Positions 52,653 through 61,715 of a DNA stretch of 64,000 bases are shown piece after piece. The notes under the pieces were generated by a model. The model had not been told where the DNA came from. It made no database searches and saw only the letters and a list, made by a program, of their open reading frames with translations. The position numbers and the translations under genes are program-made. Each line of letters starts with the position of its first letter. The first letter of the stretch is position 1. The stretch is taken from assembly GCA_964645835.1 (NCBI GenBank), contig CAZYDG010000005.1:8623-72622 (forward strand), given 5' to 3'. The stretch is from CAZBME01 sp964645835 (lineage in GTDB: Bacteria; Desulfobacterota; Syntrophia; Syntrophales; UBA8958).

Positions 52653-54032
52653 ATGGGCGAAGGAAATGTTTGGAGCCGCATGAGGTCTGGAATTAACCGC
52701 CGGTTTGAGGATCAGGACCATTTGACACAGGAGAGGGCCTGGTTTTTGTATATTTTCTGTATTAGCGCGATAATCATGTTTATCGCTTTGTTGTGCTTTC
52801 TCTTTGCCTTCGACCCAGCCAAGGGAAGGCTTGCCGTCTTACCGACCACCATTATCGAGGCAATTGCCTTGATCGGTATATTTCTGATCAGAGCCGGCAA
52901 GTATAAGGCTGCAGCTCTCAGCATGCTTATCGTTCAGGTTCTGACGTCGACGGCGGGATTCTACATCAAATTCAAGAGTCCCGTTATCTATGAAGGCTTT
53001 GTCAGCTATGTTCATTTCATGTATACAACCATCACGTTCGCTACGCTCTTTTGTGAACGTAAATCCATTCTTATGGTATCAGGCTGGTTTATCGGCGTCC
53101 TGTGCGTGTACTATGTCGCCATTAAGGATTCCATCAGTCCTGAAGCGCTCAGCCTGATCACCAGCAGTTTTGCCGATGGAATCATCGGGATTGTTTTGTG
53201 CACGATCCTGTTGCTTCTCATTATCACATCCATGCGCCGGGCCAATGTGAAACTTGTGGATTCCGTATCGGAAGTCCGCACAACATCACAGAAGCTAGTC
53301 GAGTTTTCGGGCGTCATCGACTCATCGAGTAGAGATATTGCAAACGGTGCATCCATGCAGGCTTCGGCAATGGAAGAAACAGCCGCCATGCTTAAGGATA
53401 TCGCCGATAAAAACATGAAGAATGCCGAAACCGTCCAGAATACCCAAAAGCTTATGCAGGAAACGGCACAAATTGTGAAAGAGACAAATATTTCTGTGAA
53501 AAACTTGTGGCACGCTATGGAAGAGGTAAATGAGGCAAGCTTAAAAACCTCGCGCGTCGTTCAGACTATTGATGCCATTGCCTTTCAGACAAACCTCCTG
53601 GCATTGAATGCCGCAGTGGAAGCCGCCAGGGCCGGAGAAGCAGGGTCAGGCTTTGCCGTCGTGGCCGGTGAAGTCCGGAGCCTGGCCCAGAAATCGGCAG
53701 AGGCATCCCGGAATACGCAAGAAATCATCGGGTCCAGTCTCGATAATATTAAGAAAAGCGTTACCTTGGCAAAAAGCGCTCATGAAGCTTTTATCACGAT
53801 GGGGAAAGTTACAAGCCAACTATTCGACAATCTTACCCTGATCACGGAGTCATCTAAAGAGCAAACCGAGGGCATCCGTGAAATTGAAAGGGCTGTAGAC
53901 AGTATAAATGAAACCATTCAGAACAATGCCGCAAGCGCTGAGGAGTCAGCCGCTATGTCAGCTGATCTGATAACCATGTCGGGAAATATCGAAACCTTTG
54001 TCCAGAGGCTGGATCGGCTTGTAAAGACTTGA
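52653..54032 (+). CDS. Methyl-accepting chemotaxis protein with multi-span membrane sensor
   Basis: 459 residues from ATG at 52653 (GGGAGAAGGAA upstream; a TTG at 52638 is in frame). The N-terminal 200 residues contain about six membrane spans and no periplasmic ligand domain. From about residue 205 a cytoplasmic signalling domain follows with the receptor tip IDAIAFQTNLLALNAAVEAA and GFAVVAGEVRSLAQKSAEAS. There is no clear HAMP domain. Signals to CheA/CheW; ligand unknown, perhaps sensed within the membrane. No che genes nearby. Confidence 0.9.
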   Translation: MGEGNVWSRMRSGINRRFEDQDHLTQERAWFLYIFCISAIIMFIALLCFLFAFDPAKGRLAVLPTTIIEAIALIGIFLIRAGKYKAAALSMLIVQVLTSTAGFYIKFKSPVIYEGFVSYVHFMYTTITFATLFCERKSILMVSGWFIGVLCVYYVAIKDSISPEALSLITSSFADGIIGIVLCTILLLLIITSMRRANVKLVDSVSEVRTTSQKLVEFSGVIDSSSRDIANGASMQASAMEETAAMLKDIADKNMKNAETVQNTQKLMQETAQIVKETNISVKNLWHAMEEVNEASLKTSRVVQTIDAIAFQTNLLALNAAVEAARAGEAGSGFAVVAGEVRSLAQKSAEASRNTQEIIGSSLDNIKKSVTLAKSAHEAFITMGKVTSQLFDNLTLITESSKEQTEGIREIERAVDSINETIQNNAASAEESAAMSADLITMSGNIETFVQRLDRLVKT

Positions 54033-54040
54033 TAAGAAAT

Positions 54041-54072
54041 GGGCGCCTGGTAAGTTGGCGCCCTTATTTTTG
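54041..54072 (+). terminator. Intrinsic terminator after the chemoreceptor gene
   Basis: Perfect stem GGGCGCC (54041-54047) with GGCGCCC (54057-54063), 9-nt loop, then TTATTTTTG. It ends at the stop of the convergent MBL gene. Confidence 0.9.
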
Positions 54073-54969
54073 TTACATATTTTTACCTGTGAACTTCAGC
54101 ATTTGCTTGAAAACACCTTCAAGGATATCCGATGCGATGAAATAGCCCGGATTCTGCTGGTAGAAGTAATCCGTAATGGCTTTGGCGCCGCTGTCGATGT
54201 TTCCTTCATGTTTGCGATAGCAATCTTCCAGTTCGGTTTTCCACCGGCGCCCTTCGGTTAGGGTCAGGTCTATGAAATTGTCTGCTTCCTTCCCCGTGAT
54301 ATAGCCGTAATGGTCAGCACAGAGATAAGAAACAGGAAGGGGTTTGAGCTTTTCCAGGCTTTCCAGATACTGGATGGTGTTGGTATTCATGGATGGGAAA
54401 CTTGAATCCCGGAAAGGAATGCCGCCACCGTCCGAAGCGAACAGGGCCTTCATCGACGGCTCGTATGCCGAAATGGAGCAGTTGGTATGGCCCGGCGTAT
54501 CCATGATATTCAGCGTAACTCCGCCCAGATTGATAACGTCTCCATCGCTCACAACAATTCCTGTCATATCGTCGCGCCAGTCGAGGTCGTAGGCCTTTAG
54601 GGACTCTTCGGCATTAATCTGCTTTGCGCTGAGCTGGCTAAAGGTGTTCATGATCTCAATGGCCTTGGGCATAGCAAAGACCTTCCAGGCCGGAGCGGAA
54701 GCCAGAATTTCTATGTCAGGCCAGGTTCTTTTAAAGTATGGCACAATTCCCACATGATCGAAATGAGAGTGCAGAATGAGAAATTTAATTATTTTTTTTG
54801 CATCGATACCGAAGGCTTTCATCTGATCGAGCACATGGGGAAGAATATAACTGAGTCCCCCGTTGATCATGATGAAGCCGTCATTGCCTTCCAGGGCATA
54901 GACACCAGCCTCTTCCAGGCCAAGGTACCAAAGATGATCTGTGATTTTTCCCGCCTGACGGAATCTCAT
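54073..54969 (-). CDS. MBL-fold metallo-hydrolase
   Basis: 298 residues from ATG at 54969 with GGAGGG upstream. The metal motif LHSHFDHVG (about residues 66-74) is complete; further ligands are His in DTPGHTNCSI, Asp in LFASDGGG and His in ADHYG. The C-terminal extension has no recognised domain. The superfamily covers thioesterases, glyoxalases and others; no substrate is claimed. It is convergent with the chemoreceptor and divergent from the NDP-forming acyl-CoA ligase. Confidence 0.9.
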   Translation of the reverse strand: MRFRQAGKITDHLWYLGLEEAGVYALEGNDGFIMINGGLSYILPHVLDQMKAFGIDAKKIIKFLILHSHFDHVGIVPYFKRTWPDIEILASAPAWKVFAMPKAIEIMNTFSQLSAKQINAEESLKAYDLDWRDDMTGIVVSDGDVINLGGVTLNIMDTPGHTNCSISAYEPSMKALFASDGGGIPFRDSSFPSMNTNTIQYLESLEKLKPLPVSYLCADHYGYITGKEADNFIDLTLTEGRRWKTELEDCYRKHEGNIDSGAKAITDYFYQQNPGYFIASDILEGVFKQMLKFTGKNM

Positions 54970-55158
54970 GGTTTATAACCCTCCCCATTCAATTTTTTGA
55001 TAAGGGTATTATTAGTCAAGATTGGTAATGATAGCAAGCAGAAAGCATCAACTTATTCATAGAAAATAATGATCATCAATGATATTAAACAAAGCTAATT
55101 TATTGACGTCAAGGGGGATCATCAAAGACACGGACTCAAAACAATGTAAGGAGGGGAA

Positions 55159-57183
55159 ATGAATCTGAACGACAATCTGGACGCACTATTCAAGCCGCGG
55201 AGCGTTGCCATGATCGGGGCTTCGGCCAGTCCCGGGAAGCTTGGCTACGATATATTGTACAATCTCATTCATGCCGGGTTCGAGGGACCCATCTATCCGA
55301 TCAACCATAAAGCGGACAAGCTTCTGGGGTTGCCCGTTTACAAAGACATTGCTTCTCTTCCCGCTCCTCCGGACCTCGCCGTTGTCGTTATCCCCTCAAA
55401 AATGGTGCTGGGGGCCATTGATGAATGTGGCAAGTCGGGAGTCAAAGCGGCCATTATTGTGACGGGCGGCTTTGCCGAAGCGGGGCCGGATGGAGAAAAA
55501 CTCCAGAAGGAGTTGACCGGGATCGCCCATCAGCGCGGTATTCGTGTCGTTGGTCCCAATTGCCAGGGGATCAACAGCCCGCATCATAATCTCTGCGCAT
55601 CCTGGCCGCTGATTACGGAAAAGGGTAAAATTGCCTTCATATCGCAAAGCGGAACTGTCGGGGCAGCCCTGATCGACTGGGCCGCTCAGGAACAAATCGG
55701 ATTCAGCGTCTTTGTAAGTTTGGGCAACCGGGCGGATGTGGACGAGTCCGACTGCATCCGTTATTTCAACAACGATCCAGCCACCAAAGTGATCGCCCTT
55801 TATTTGGAAGGCATCAAGCGCCCGGCCTTTTTTCTGGAGTCCCTGGCCAAGGCGACGAAGCCGGTTGTCATCCTCAAATCAGGCCGGACGGCCCGTGGGC
55901 GGGTGGCGGCGGAGAGTCACACCAAGTCCATGGCGGGTGAAGATGCCATCTACGAAGCCATCTTCAGGAAATACAAGGTTTACCGGGCCGATAATCTTGA
56001 AGAGCTCTATGATTTTGCCAAAGCCCTGGCTTATATGGAAAAACCTTCAGGGAAACGACTGCTGAACATATCGAGCTCCGGTGGTGCCGCTATTTTGGCC
56101 ATTGACGAATCAGAGAAATTGGGATTCGAGAATCCGGCGCCGACACCGGCTCTGCAGAAACGCCTGCGGGCTTTCCTACCGGCCCATTGCGGCGTCAGCA
56201 ATCCCATTGATCTGACCGGTGATGCCATTACGGACCCCAGCCTTTACGCCAAGGTTATTGCCGAAGCCAAATCTGATTACGACACAAGCGTCGTGATCTT
56301 CGGGGACCCTATTCATGGCGCGTCCGATATTGTCACCGGGAAAGGTGAATTGATCGTCTATTGCGGCGGTGCCGATGTGGAACGGGATGAAAGCAGACTA
56401 TTGCATCAGAAAGGAATACCCGTCTATCCCACACCGGAGCGGGGCATCCGGGCACTCTATCAGCTTGTCCGCTTCGATGAAGCAAAACCTGCCAAGAAAG
56501 CCAGCCATGCCGGGTCGCCTGTTGGGGTCCTGAATCTTAAGCCAGCACCGCAGGCAGCCGCTCTTCTCCGGAAGTACAGCATTGACGCCGTGGATGCAAA
56601 GCTGGCGGCATCGCCGCAAGAGGCCGTTGCCATTGCAAAGCAGTTCAAGGTCCCGGTTGTTCTCAAAATTGCTTCTCCCGATGTCTCGCACAAGACGGAT
56701 ATTGGCGGCGTACGGCTCAATTTGGTTAAACCGTCGGATGTCAGGGACGCCTTTACAGCAATCATCCACAACGTCGGGAAGCAGGCGCCCAAAGCGGTCA
56801 TCGAAGGCGTCACCGTTTCTCCCATGGCGGCGCCGGGCGGACAGGAAGTCATTCTGGGTATAACAAAAGATCCTCAGTATGGCGCTATCCTGATGTTCGG
56901 TTTAGGCGGTATTTTTACGGAGATTTACAAGGATGTGCAATTCTGTCTGCTGCCGGGTAAGGTCAGCGAATACAAACAAGTGATCCGGGGCATCAAAGGT
57001 TATCCGCTTCTTGCCGGTGTTCGCGGGCTGAAGGCGAAGGATGAGAAAGCCCTAATCGGTCTCATGCAAGCTCTGTCGAAGCTGGTCAAGGATCATCCGG
57101 AAATCGATCAGATCGATCTGAATCCGGTCCTGGTTTATGAACAGGGACTGTCCGTGGTGGATTACAGGATCCTGACAAGATAA
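55159..57183 (+). CDS. Acyl-CoA ligase (NDP-forming), acetate--CoA ligase family, fused alpha-beta form
   Basis: 674 residues. CoA-binding domain at the N-terminus (FKPRSVAMIGASASPGKLGYD), two ligase-CoA domains with VVGPNCQGINSP and AFISQSGTVGAAL, a SHTKSMAGED segment, then an ATP-grasp domain from about residue 455 (VPVVLKIASPDVSHKTDIGG and GLGGIFTEIYKDVQF). It converts acyl-CoA plus ADP and phosphate to acid plus ATP, or the reverse, an energy-saving step in anaerobes. It lacks the GNAT domain found in Pat-type homologues. AAGGAGG precedes ATG. Monocistronic. Confidence 0.93.
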   Translation: MNLNDNLDALFKPRSVAMIGASASPGKLGYDILYNLIHAGFEGPIYPINHKADKLLGLPVYKDIASLPAPPDLAVVVIPSKMVLGAIDECGKSGVKAAIIVTGGFAEAGPDGEKLQKELTGIAHQRGIRVVGPNCQGINSPHHNLCASWPLITEKGKIAFISQSGTVGAALIDWAAQEQIGFSVFVSLGNRADVDESDCIRYFNNDPATKVIALYLEGIKRPAFFLESLAKATKPVVILKSGRTARGRVAAESHTKSMAGEDAIYEAIFRKYKVYRADNLEELYDFAKALAYMEKPSGKRLLNISSSGGAAILAIDESEKLGFENPAPTPALQKRLRAFLPAHCGVSNPIDLTGDAITDPSLYAKVIAEAKSDYDTSVVIFGDPIHGASDIVTGKGELIVYCGGADVERDESRLLHQKGIPVYPTPERGIRALYQLVRFDEAKPAKKASHAGSPVGVLNLKPAPQAAALLRKYSIDAVDAKLAASPQEAVAIAKQFKVPVVLKIASPDVSHKTDIGGVRLNLVKPSDVRDAFTAIIHNVGKQAPKAVIEGVTVSPMAAPGGQEVILGITKDPQYGAILMFGLGGIFTEIYKDVQFCLLPGKVSEYKQVIRGIKGYPLLAGVRGLKAKDEKALIGLMQALSKLVKDHPEIDQIDLNPVLVYEQGLSVVDYRILTR

Positions 57184-57189
57184 AGAAAT

Positions 57190-57240
57190 AAAAATCCCCC
57201 AAGCCTCCTTTTGTCAAAGGGAGGCCCAGGGGGATTTTTA
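57190..57240 (+). terminator. Bidirectional terminator / recurrent C-rich palindrome
   Basis: AAAAATCCCCC (57190-57200) pairs GGGGGATTTTT, enclosing an inner pair GCCTCC/GGGAGGC. A-run and T-run on both sides allow termination in both directions. Palindromes of this type recur in many deltaproteobacterial genomes, from memory. Confidence 0.85.
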
Positions 57241-57379
57241 TATAAAATCCTTCAGAAATAACTTCCACCGACGTTCAAACGCTTTTGCCTACGGGATGTT
57301 CAAGCATCGCAAAGATCATCCCATAAGCTTTCTTAACTCTTCTGCAGAACACCGGACATTTCAAATTCTGGTCTCTCTG

Positions 57380-57577
57380 TCAATCCTTGCGACTGACGGT
57401 CACAGCAATGCTCCGGCAGCATTCATCATTCTTCACGACGAAGTAGTCCGGCTTATCATAGACCTTGTATGCCCCATTGGTCTCAATCAGCAGGTCGTCG
57501 ATAGTCATATTGCCTTCTTTGGGGATGTACAGCGGACGGCCCAACGGAAGGACTGCTTCTTTCAGAATAGTTGCCAT
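57380..57577 (-). CDS. Conserved-looking small hypothetical protein
   Basis: 65 residues from ATG at 57577, with AAGGATG upstream. No family recognised. The sequence has no membrane segment; it begins ATILKEAVLPLGRPLYIP and ends with DECCRSIAVTVSRKD, a vicinal Cys pair near the C-terminus. Codon use and an ordered composition support a real gene. It is flanked by the terminator at 57190 and divergent from HU. I cannot assign a role. Confidence 0.6.
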   Translation of the reverse strand: MATILKEAVLPLGRPLYIPKEGNMTIDDLLIETNGAYKVYDKPDYFVVKNDECCRSIAVTVSRKD

Positions 57578-57689
57578 AGAGATACCATCCTTTCTTGCTT
57601 TTATGAAAGAGAATATAGGAAAAACGCGACTTTGTGTCAATGAAAACCTTAATCAGAACCTTCAGAATTGCAGTTTATGAATTACCGAT

Positions 57690-57718
57690 TTGTAAAGGGC
57701 AGATATCATTTATATTGT
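57690..57718 (+). promoter_or_regulatory. Possible promoter for HU
   Basis: TTGTAA at 57690-57695, 17 nt, then TATTGT at 57713-57718; each matches consensus at four of six positions. Located 54 bp before the HU start in AT-rich DNA. Confidence 0.35.
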
Positions 57719-57771
57719 AAATATGGACTAATATATGGTATATTCGATGAAATCTCAATTTAGGAGGAATT

Positions 57772-58086
57772 ATGACAAAAGCAGAACTTGTAGAGAAAAT
57801 TGCAGAAGCCGCGGAACTGAAAAAAGCTCAGGCAGAAAAAGCGCTCAACAGTTTTATTTCTGTAACCACGGCCGCTATCAAGGCCGGCGACAAAGTTACC
57901 CTGGTAGGGTTTGGTACGTTCAGTGCCGTAACGCGCGCCGCCCGGATTGGCCGGAATCCTCAGACAGGGAAAGAACTGAAGATAGCTGCCAAGACTAACG
58001 CAAAATTCTCGCCGGGCAAAGCACTCAAGGACCTGAATGCGAAGCCTGTTAAAGCGAAAGCAAAAGTTTCTTCTAAAAAGAAATAA
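57772..58086 (+). CDS. hup: HU family DNA-binding protein
   Basis: 104 residues with AGGAGGA before ATG. MTKAELVEKIAEAAELKKAQ, the core VTLVGFGTFSAVTRAARIGRNP with the DNA-bending arm (GRNPQTGKELKI), then FSPGKALKDLN. A Lys/Ala-rich tail of about 14 residues extends beyond the usual 90. Nucleoid compaction. A terminator follows. Confidence 0.95.
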   Translation: MTKAELVEKIAEAAELKKAQAEKALNSFISVTTAAIKAGDKVTLVGFGTFSAVTRAARIGRNPQTGKELKIAAKTNAKFSPGKALKDLNAKPVKAKAKVSSKKK

Positions 58087-58113
58087 AACTAAATTAACCC
58101 CAAACTCGTTTTC

Positions 58114-58155
58114 AAAGAGACCTGTTCCAATCTTCATGGACACGGGTCTCTTTTT
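58114..58155 (+). terminator. Intrinsic terminator after HU
   Basis: Stem AAAGAGACC (58114-58122) with GGTCTCTTT (58145-58153), loop about 22 nt including a further GT/AC pairing, followed by TT. Confidence 0.8.
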
Positions 58156-58177
58156 CTTGAATTGTCATTGTAAACCT

Positions 58178-58777
58178 TCAATAGAATATCATTTCTGAAA
58201 CGACGTTTCCCTTTATATCGAAGGTTACCCCCTCCATCTCCAGCAGTGCTCTCTTCATTTCTATTCCACCCTGAAAGCCACCGAGAGTTCCGTCCGAACG
58301 AATGGCGCGATGGCACGGGATAATGATGGGGAAAGGATTTCCGGCCAGAGCATTACCGACGGGCCGCGCACCACGGGGATTACCCAAATGTATGGCAATA
58401 CGCCGGTAGGTGCTCACGTATCCTCTGGGGATTCCATGTTCCGCCCTGAGTGTTTTCCTTTGAAAGGTGGGGCAGAGGTCGAGACGGGTGATATCCAGGG
58501 AAAAGCGAATATCCTGTCCGGCAAGAAATGCCTCGATTTGGTCGGCAATGGTATCGATCTCCGCACTTGAAGAATTGATCTGATCGCACGGCATGGTTTT
58601 GACAATCTGCGTAGCCGGCAGCCCCGGTTTGGAAAGCAGAATGCGGCTGATCATCGGGCGGCTTCCGTGCAAAGACCATATAATGGCAACCGGGCCGAAG
58701 CGCGTCTTACGGAAGCAGCAGCATGACAAGCAGGTTTTCTCTTTTGTCTTCATATCGATAGTTTCGTATTGCATCAT
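58178..58777 (-). CDS. ogt: Methylated-DNA--protein-cysteine methyltransferase
   Basis: About 199 residues if ATG at 58777 is used; ATGs at 58834 and 58753 are alternatives with no better Shine-Dalgarno. The active site is IIPCHRAIRSDGTLGGFQGG with the acceptor Cys, preceded by the winged-helix motif YVSTYRRIAIHLGNPRGAR. Removes methyl groups from O6-methylguanine, ending inactivated. A four-residue LSCCCF stretch lies near the N-terminus. Convergent with HU. Confidence 0.92.
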   Translation of the reverse strand: MMQYETIDMKTKEKTCLSCCCFRKTRFGPVAIIWSLHGSRPMISRILLSKPGLPATQIVKTMPCDQINSSSAEIDTIADQIEAFLAGQDIRFSLDITRLDLCPTFQRKTLRAEHGIPRGYVSTYRRIAIHLGNPRGARPVGNALAGNPFPIIIPCHRAIRSDGTLGGFQGGIEMKRALLEMEGVTFDIKGNVVSEMIFY

Positions 58778-58907
58778 CTGACGTCTTTCATTATCTATTA
58801 TTTCACAACAATAATCATGCCTGCTCCATTTCATTATTCATTTTGGCAAGGCGTGCTGCTCCACAAGAATTCTATATGGAGTATCCTGAACAATTAATAA
58901 ACCGATG

Positions 58908-59183
58908 TCAAGTTTTTGGGCCGAATCTGATGGATGCAAGGGCGTGGGCTCGTGCTGCTTCAGCCTCACGGTTCCTGTGAGGGGCGGACGTCGTAAGGGA
59001 GCCGAGAAGCTTTGAAGACGCTTTTTTAATTTCATTCACCGCGCGGTCGAATGCTTTCTCGTTCGCTTTGGAAGGTTTTGCGAATCCACTGATCTTCCTT
59101 ACAAACTGCAGGGCCGCTGCATGGACTTCTTCATCCGTCGCCTTAGGCTCGAAATTATACAGTACCTTTATATTTCTGCACAT
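58908..59183 (-). CDS. DUF2277 family protein
   Basis: 91 residues from ATG at 59183 with GGAGGAT upstream. MCRNIKVLYNFEPKATDEEV and ALQFVRKISGF are DUF2277 signatures, and the C-terminus ends in ALASIRFGPKT. A small soluble protein of unknown function. Downstream of the lipoprotein gene on the same strand, 63 nt away. Confidence 0.9.
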   Translation of the reverse strand: MCRNIKVLYNFEPKATDEEVHAAALQFVRKISGFAKPSKANEKAFDRAVNEIKKASSKLLGSLTTSAPHRNREAEAARAHALASIRFGPKT

Positions 59184-59246
59184 GTTATCCTCCTTGCGGT
59201 TAAGTGCAAACAATGTACCCGGTTTGTTTTGAAATAATGCCGCGTT

Positions 59247-59624
59247 TCAGTCCAGATCCGACGGCTTCATTTTCCACAGCTTTATTTTGTATTCGTCGGC
59301 CAGGAGTTTCAAACGCTTGTAGTATCTTTCCTCCGCGGATTCTTTTAGGATCAGAACAATCCCCGGCTTTTTGCCTGTCTTGAGGCCGTAATAGAGGGCC
59401 TGCCCCGTCGCTTCCGCCCATTTGTGGCCGAAATCGAACTCCACGGCGTATTCGGAGGTCAGGCAATCTACCCGTGTACGGTCGTTGAGCACATACTCCA
59501 TCTGTCCGTGGTGTTTGTCGCACCAGAACTTCTGGTAGTCTTTTTCACGATTGCCGTGCTTTTCATGGGCGCAGGCCGTAAACATGATGGTGATAAGGAA
59601 AAGCAGCCCCAAAATGCGCCTCAT
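59247..59624 (-). CDS. Lipoprotein with nuclease-like (PD-(D/E)XK-type) pattern
   Basis: 125 residues from ATG at 59624, with AGGAG upstream. The lipobox FTAC predicts lipidation at C18, so the mature protein faces the periplasm. The rest contains YQKFWCDKHHGQMEY, then TRVDCL, YAVEFDFGHKW and GQALYYGLKTGKKPGIVLIL. The D, E..K and Q-x-x-x-Y spacing resembles the PD-(D/E)XK nuclease fold, but this is a pattern match by eye only. I recall similar unnamed proteins but no characterised one. Downstream is DUF2277. Confidence 0.75.
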   Translation of the reverse strand: MRRILGLLFLITIMFTACAHEKHGNREKDYQKFWCDKHHGQMEYVLNDRTRVDCLTSEYAVEFDFGHKWAEATGQALYYGLKTGKKPGIVLILKESAEERYYKRLKLLADEYKIKLWKMKPSDLD

Positions 59625-59661
59625 GCGAAAACTCCTATTATCCCGAAAATAGCTTGTTTCA

Positions 59662-59690
59662 TTGAGTTGCCGCCGTTCCTGTGATATAAT
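59662..59690 (+). promoter_or_regulatory. Probable promoter of the CoA-transferase/GNAT gene
   Basis: TTGAGT at 59662-59667 (4/6), 17-nt spacer, perfect TATAAT at 59685-59690 with a TG one base before it (extended -10). Predicts a leader of roughly 110 nt. Confidence 0.65.
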
Positions 59691-59808
59691 AGACAAGTAA
59701 TGGATACCTTTAGCATAATGCCTTGAAAAAATCATCATTCATTATCCATCCGGTACGTCCAATGCGCGCATCATCAATAGTATTTTAACCTTAGTATGGA
59801 GCATGGCC

Positions 59809-61680
59809 ATGGACAAGGAACCAAATTACACGGGGAAACTGATCACTGTTAACAACATTATTGAGCGGATAAGGCCCGGAAACCGCATATTCCTCTCCAG
59901 CGGGTCTGCCTGGCCCGCCTTCACGGTGACAGCCATCCTGAATGCCGATGAGATTCGTTCCTACGACCTTGAGTTCATCCAGCTTTTTTCCGTCGGTGAA
60001 CTCGCTTCTCTTGGGGAATGCAAAAATAATTTCCGTCTCATTTCCTTCCGCACCGGCGAAGGTATGCCGGAAGTTATCTGTCATCATCGGAGAGCTGATT
60101 TTATTCCGGCCAATCTCATCGAGATCCCCTTTATGTTTGAAACAGGGGTGATCAATGTGGATATCGCCATCATTACAGCATCGCCTCCGGACAGCCGAGG
60201 CTACATGAGTCTGGGCATAGCAATAGACGTGGCCAGGATCCTTATCCGAAAGGCAGCCATGGTCGTTGTGGAAATCAATCCAAATATGCCCGTAACCTTT
60301 GGGGACACATCGATTCATGTTGACCAGGTTGATTTCATCATCGAAAGCAGCAACCCTCTGCCGGAAAGACAACCAAAGGTCATTGATCCGGTTCTCGATC
60401 GCGTGGGCTGGAATATTTCAAATATTATCCTGGACCAATCCACGGTTATTCTCCACGTGGGCACCATCTTCGATGCCGTATCCAGGTATTTAAAGAGCAA
60501 AAAAAATCTGGGTATTGTGACCAATGTCATCTCCGACTGGGTGATCGATCTTATCGAATCGGGGGCCATCTCTTTGGATCGGGAAAAATCCACGGGCGGC
60601 CAGGTTTCGACGAGCTATTGCTACGGTACCCGAAGACTCTACGATTATATCCATCAAAACCAGCTGTTTAGCTTCTATCCCATCGCCAAACTCGCAGACC
60701 CTTATAATCTCCGCAGAATGAAGAATCTTGTAAGCATTATGAATGTAGAGAAGATTGACATCACGGCGGGGAAAATCATCTTTCATGCCGGAGACGATCT
60801 CTTGTCAGGCTATGAAAGCAAATTCAACTTCGCCTTCGGCACGGCATATTCGGGTAATGGGAAGGTCATTTTCGCCCTGCGCTCCACGGACCAGAACGGT
60901 GGCAGCAATATTGTCGTCAATCATGAAAACATCGACAATCGCGTCCGCTCTGCATTCAGCATTATCCGTTATGTCGTCACGGAATACGGCGTGGCGAACC
61001 TGTTCGGTAAGTCTGTCCGGGAGCGGGCTCTTGCCATGATCGAGATTGCCCACCCGGCTTATCGGGAAGAACTCTTTAAAAAGGCGAAAGAAGCAGGTTA
61101 CCTGTATCCCGACCAGCTTTACGAGGCGGGCTATTCAGCGAACTACCCCGCATCCATCGAAACGATGAAAACGTTCAAGGACGGTCTGGAGTTGAAAATC
61201 CGTCCCATTAAACAATCCGACGAAGACATGATGCGTCGCCTGTTCTATACATTCTCCGATGAGTCGAAGTACCTGCGTTACTTTTCCAACGTCCGGATCA
61301 TGCCCCATGCTAACATGCAGAAGTACTGCCAGATCGACTATAACAAGATTGTGTCCATTGTCGCGATTCTGCAAAAAGGGAATTCCGAACGGATTATCGC
61401 CGAAGGACGTTATGCAGAGTATCCAGAGGAAAATACTCACGAACTGGCGTTTCTTGTGGATGAAGATTTTCAAGGGAAGGGTATTGGGAGCTTCCTTCTG
61501 AATTACCTTATTAAAATCGCCATAGAAAACGGGGTGCCGAGGCTTAGCGCCAGTGTCTTGTTCAAGAACAACAAAATGCTCGATGTGTTTAAAAAGGCCG
61601 ACGTTACGCCTCGCATAAGACTTGAGGGGGATGTGTACGAATTGGATTTTATTTTAACAGAGATGACGGATAAGCACTGA
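59809..61680 (+). CDS. Acetyl-CoA hydrolase/CoA-transferase fused to a GNAT acetyltransferase domain
   Basis: 623 residues from ATG at 59809 (GGAG at suitable distance); ATG at 59803 adds two. Residues 1 to about 450 form the acetyl-CoA hydrolase/4-hydroxybutyrate CoA-transferase fold: RPGNRIFLSSGSAWPAF, SPPDSRGYMSLGIAIDVA and the C-terminal RYVVTEYGVANLFGKSVRER. From about residue 460 a GNAT domain follows (LKIRPIKQSDEDMMRRLFYT, then VDEDFQGKGIGSFLLNYLI with the acetyl-CoA pyrophosphate loop). It probably moves CoA between carboxylates; the GNAT partner may acetylate proteins. Monocistronic. Confidence 0.9.
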   Translation: MDKEPNYTGKLITVNNIIERIRPGNRIFLSSGSAWPAFTVTAILNADEIRSYDLEFIQLFSVGELASLGECKNNFRLISFRTGEGMPEVICHHRRADFIPANLIEIPFMFETGVINVDIAIITASPPDSRGYMSLGIAIDVARILIRKAAMVVVEINPNMPVTFGDTSIHVDQVDFIIESSNPLPERQPKVIDPVLDRVGWNISNIILDQSTVILHVGTIFDAVSRYLKSKKNLGIVTNVISDWVIDLIESGAISLDREKSTGGQVSTSYCYGTRRLYDYIHQNQLFSFYPIAKLADPYNLRRMKNLVSIMNVEKIDITAGKIIFHAGDDLLSGYESKFNFAFGTAYSGNGKVIFALRSTDQNGGSNIVVNHENIDNRVRSAFSIIRYVVTEYGVANLFGKSVRERALAMIEIAHPAYREELFKKAKEAGYLYPDQLYEAGYSANYPASIETMKTFKDGLELKIRPIKQSDEDMMRRLFYTFSDESKYLRYFSNVRIMPHANMQKYCQIDYNKIVSIVAILQKGNSERIIAEGRYAEYPEENTHELAFLVDEDFQGKGIGSFLLNYLIKIAIENGVPRLSASVLFKNNKMLDVFKKADVTPRIRLEGDVYELDFILTEMTDKH

Positions 61681-61715
61681 GTGGGAACCATGAGTCATGA
61701 GACATTTATTTCTTT

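Noticed and set aside
55103..55131. TTGACG at 55103 as a promoter for the acyl-CoA ligase
   Set aside because: No acceptable -10 at a 16-18 nt spacing.
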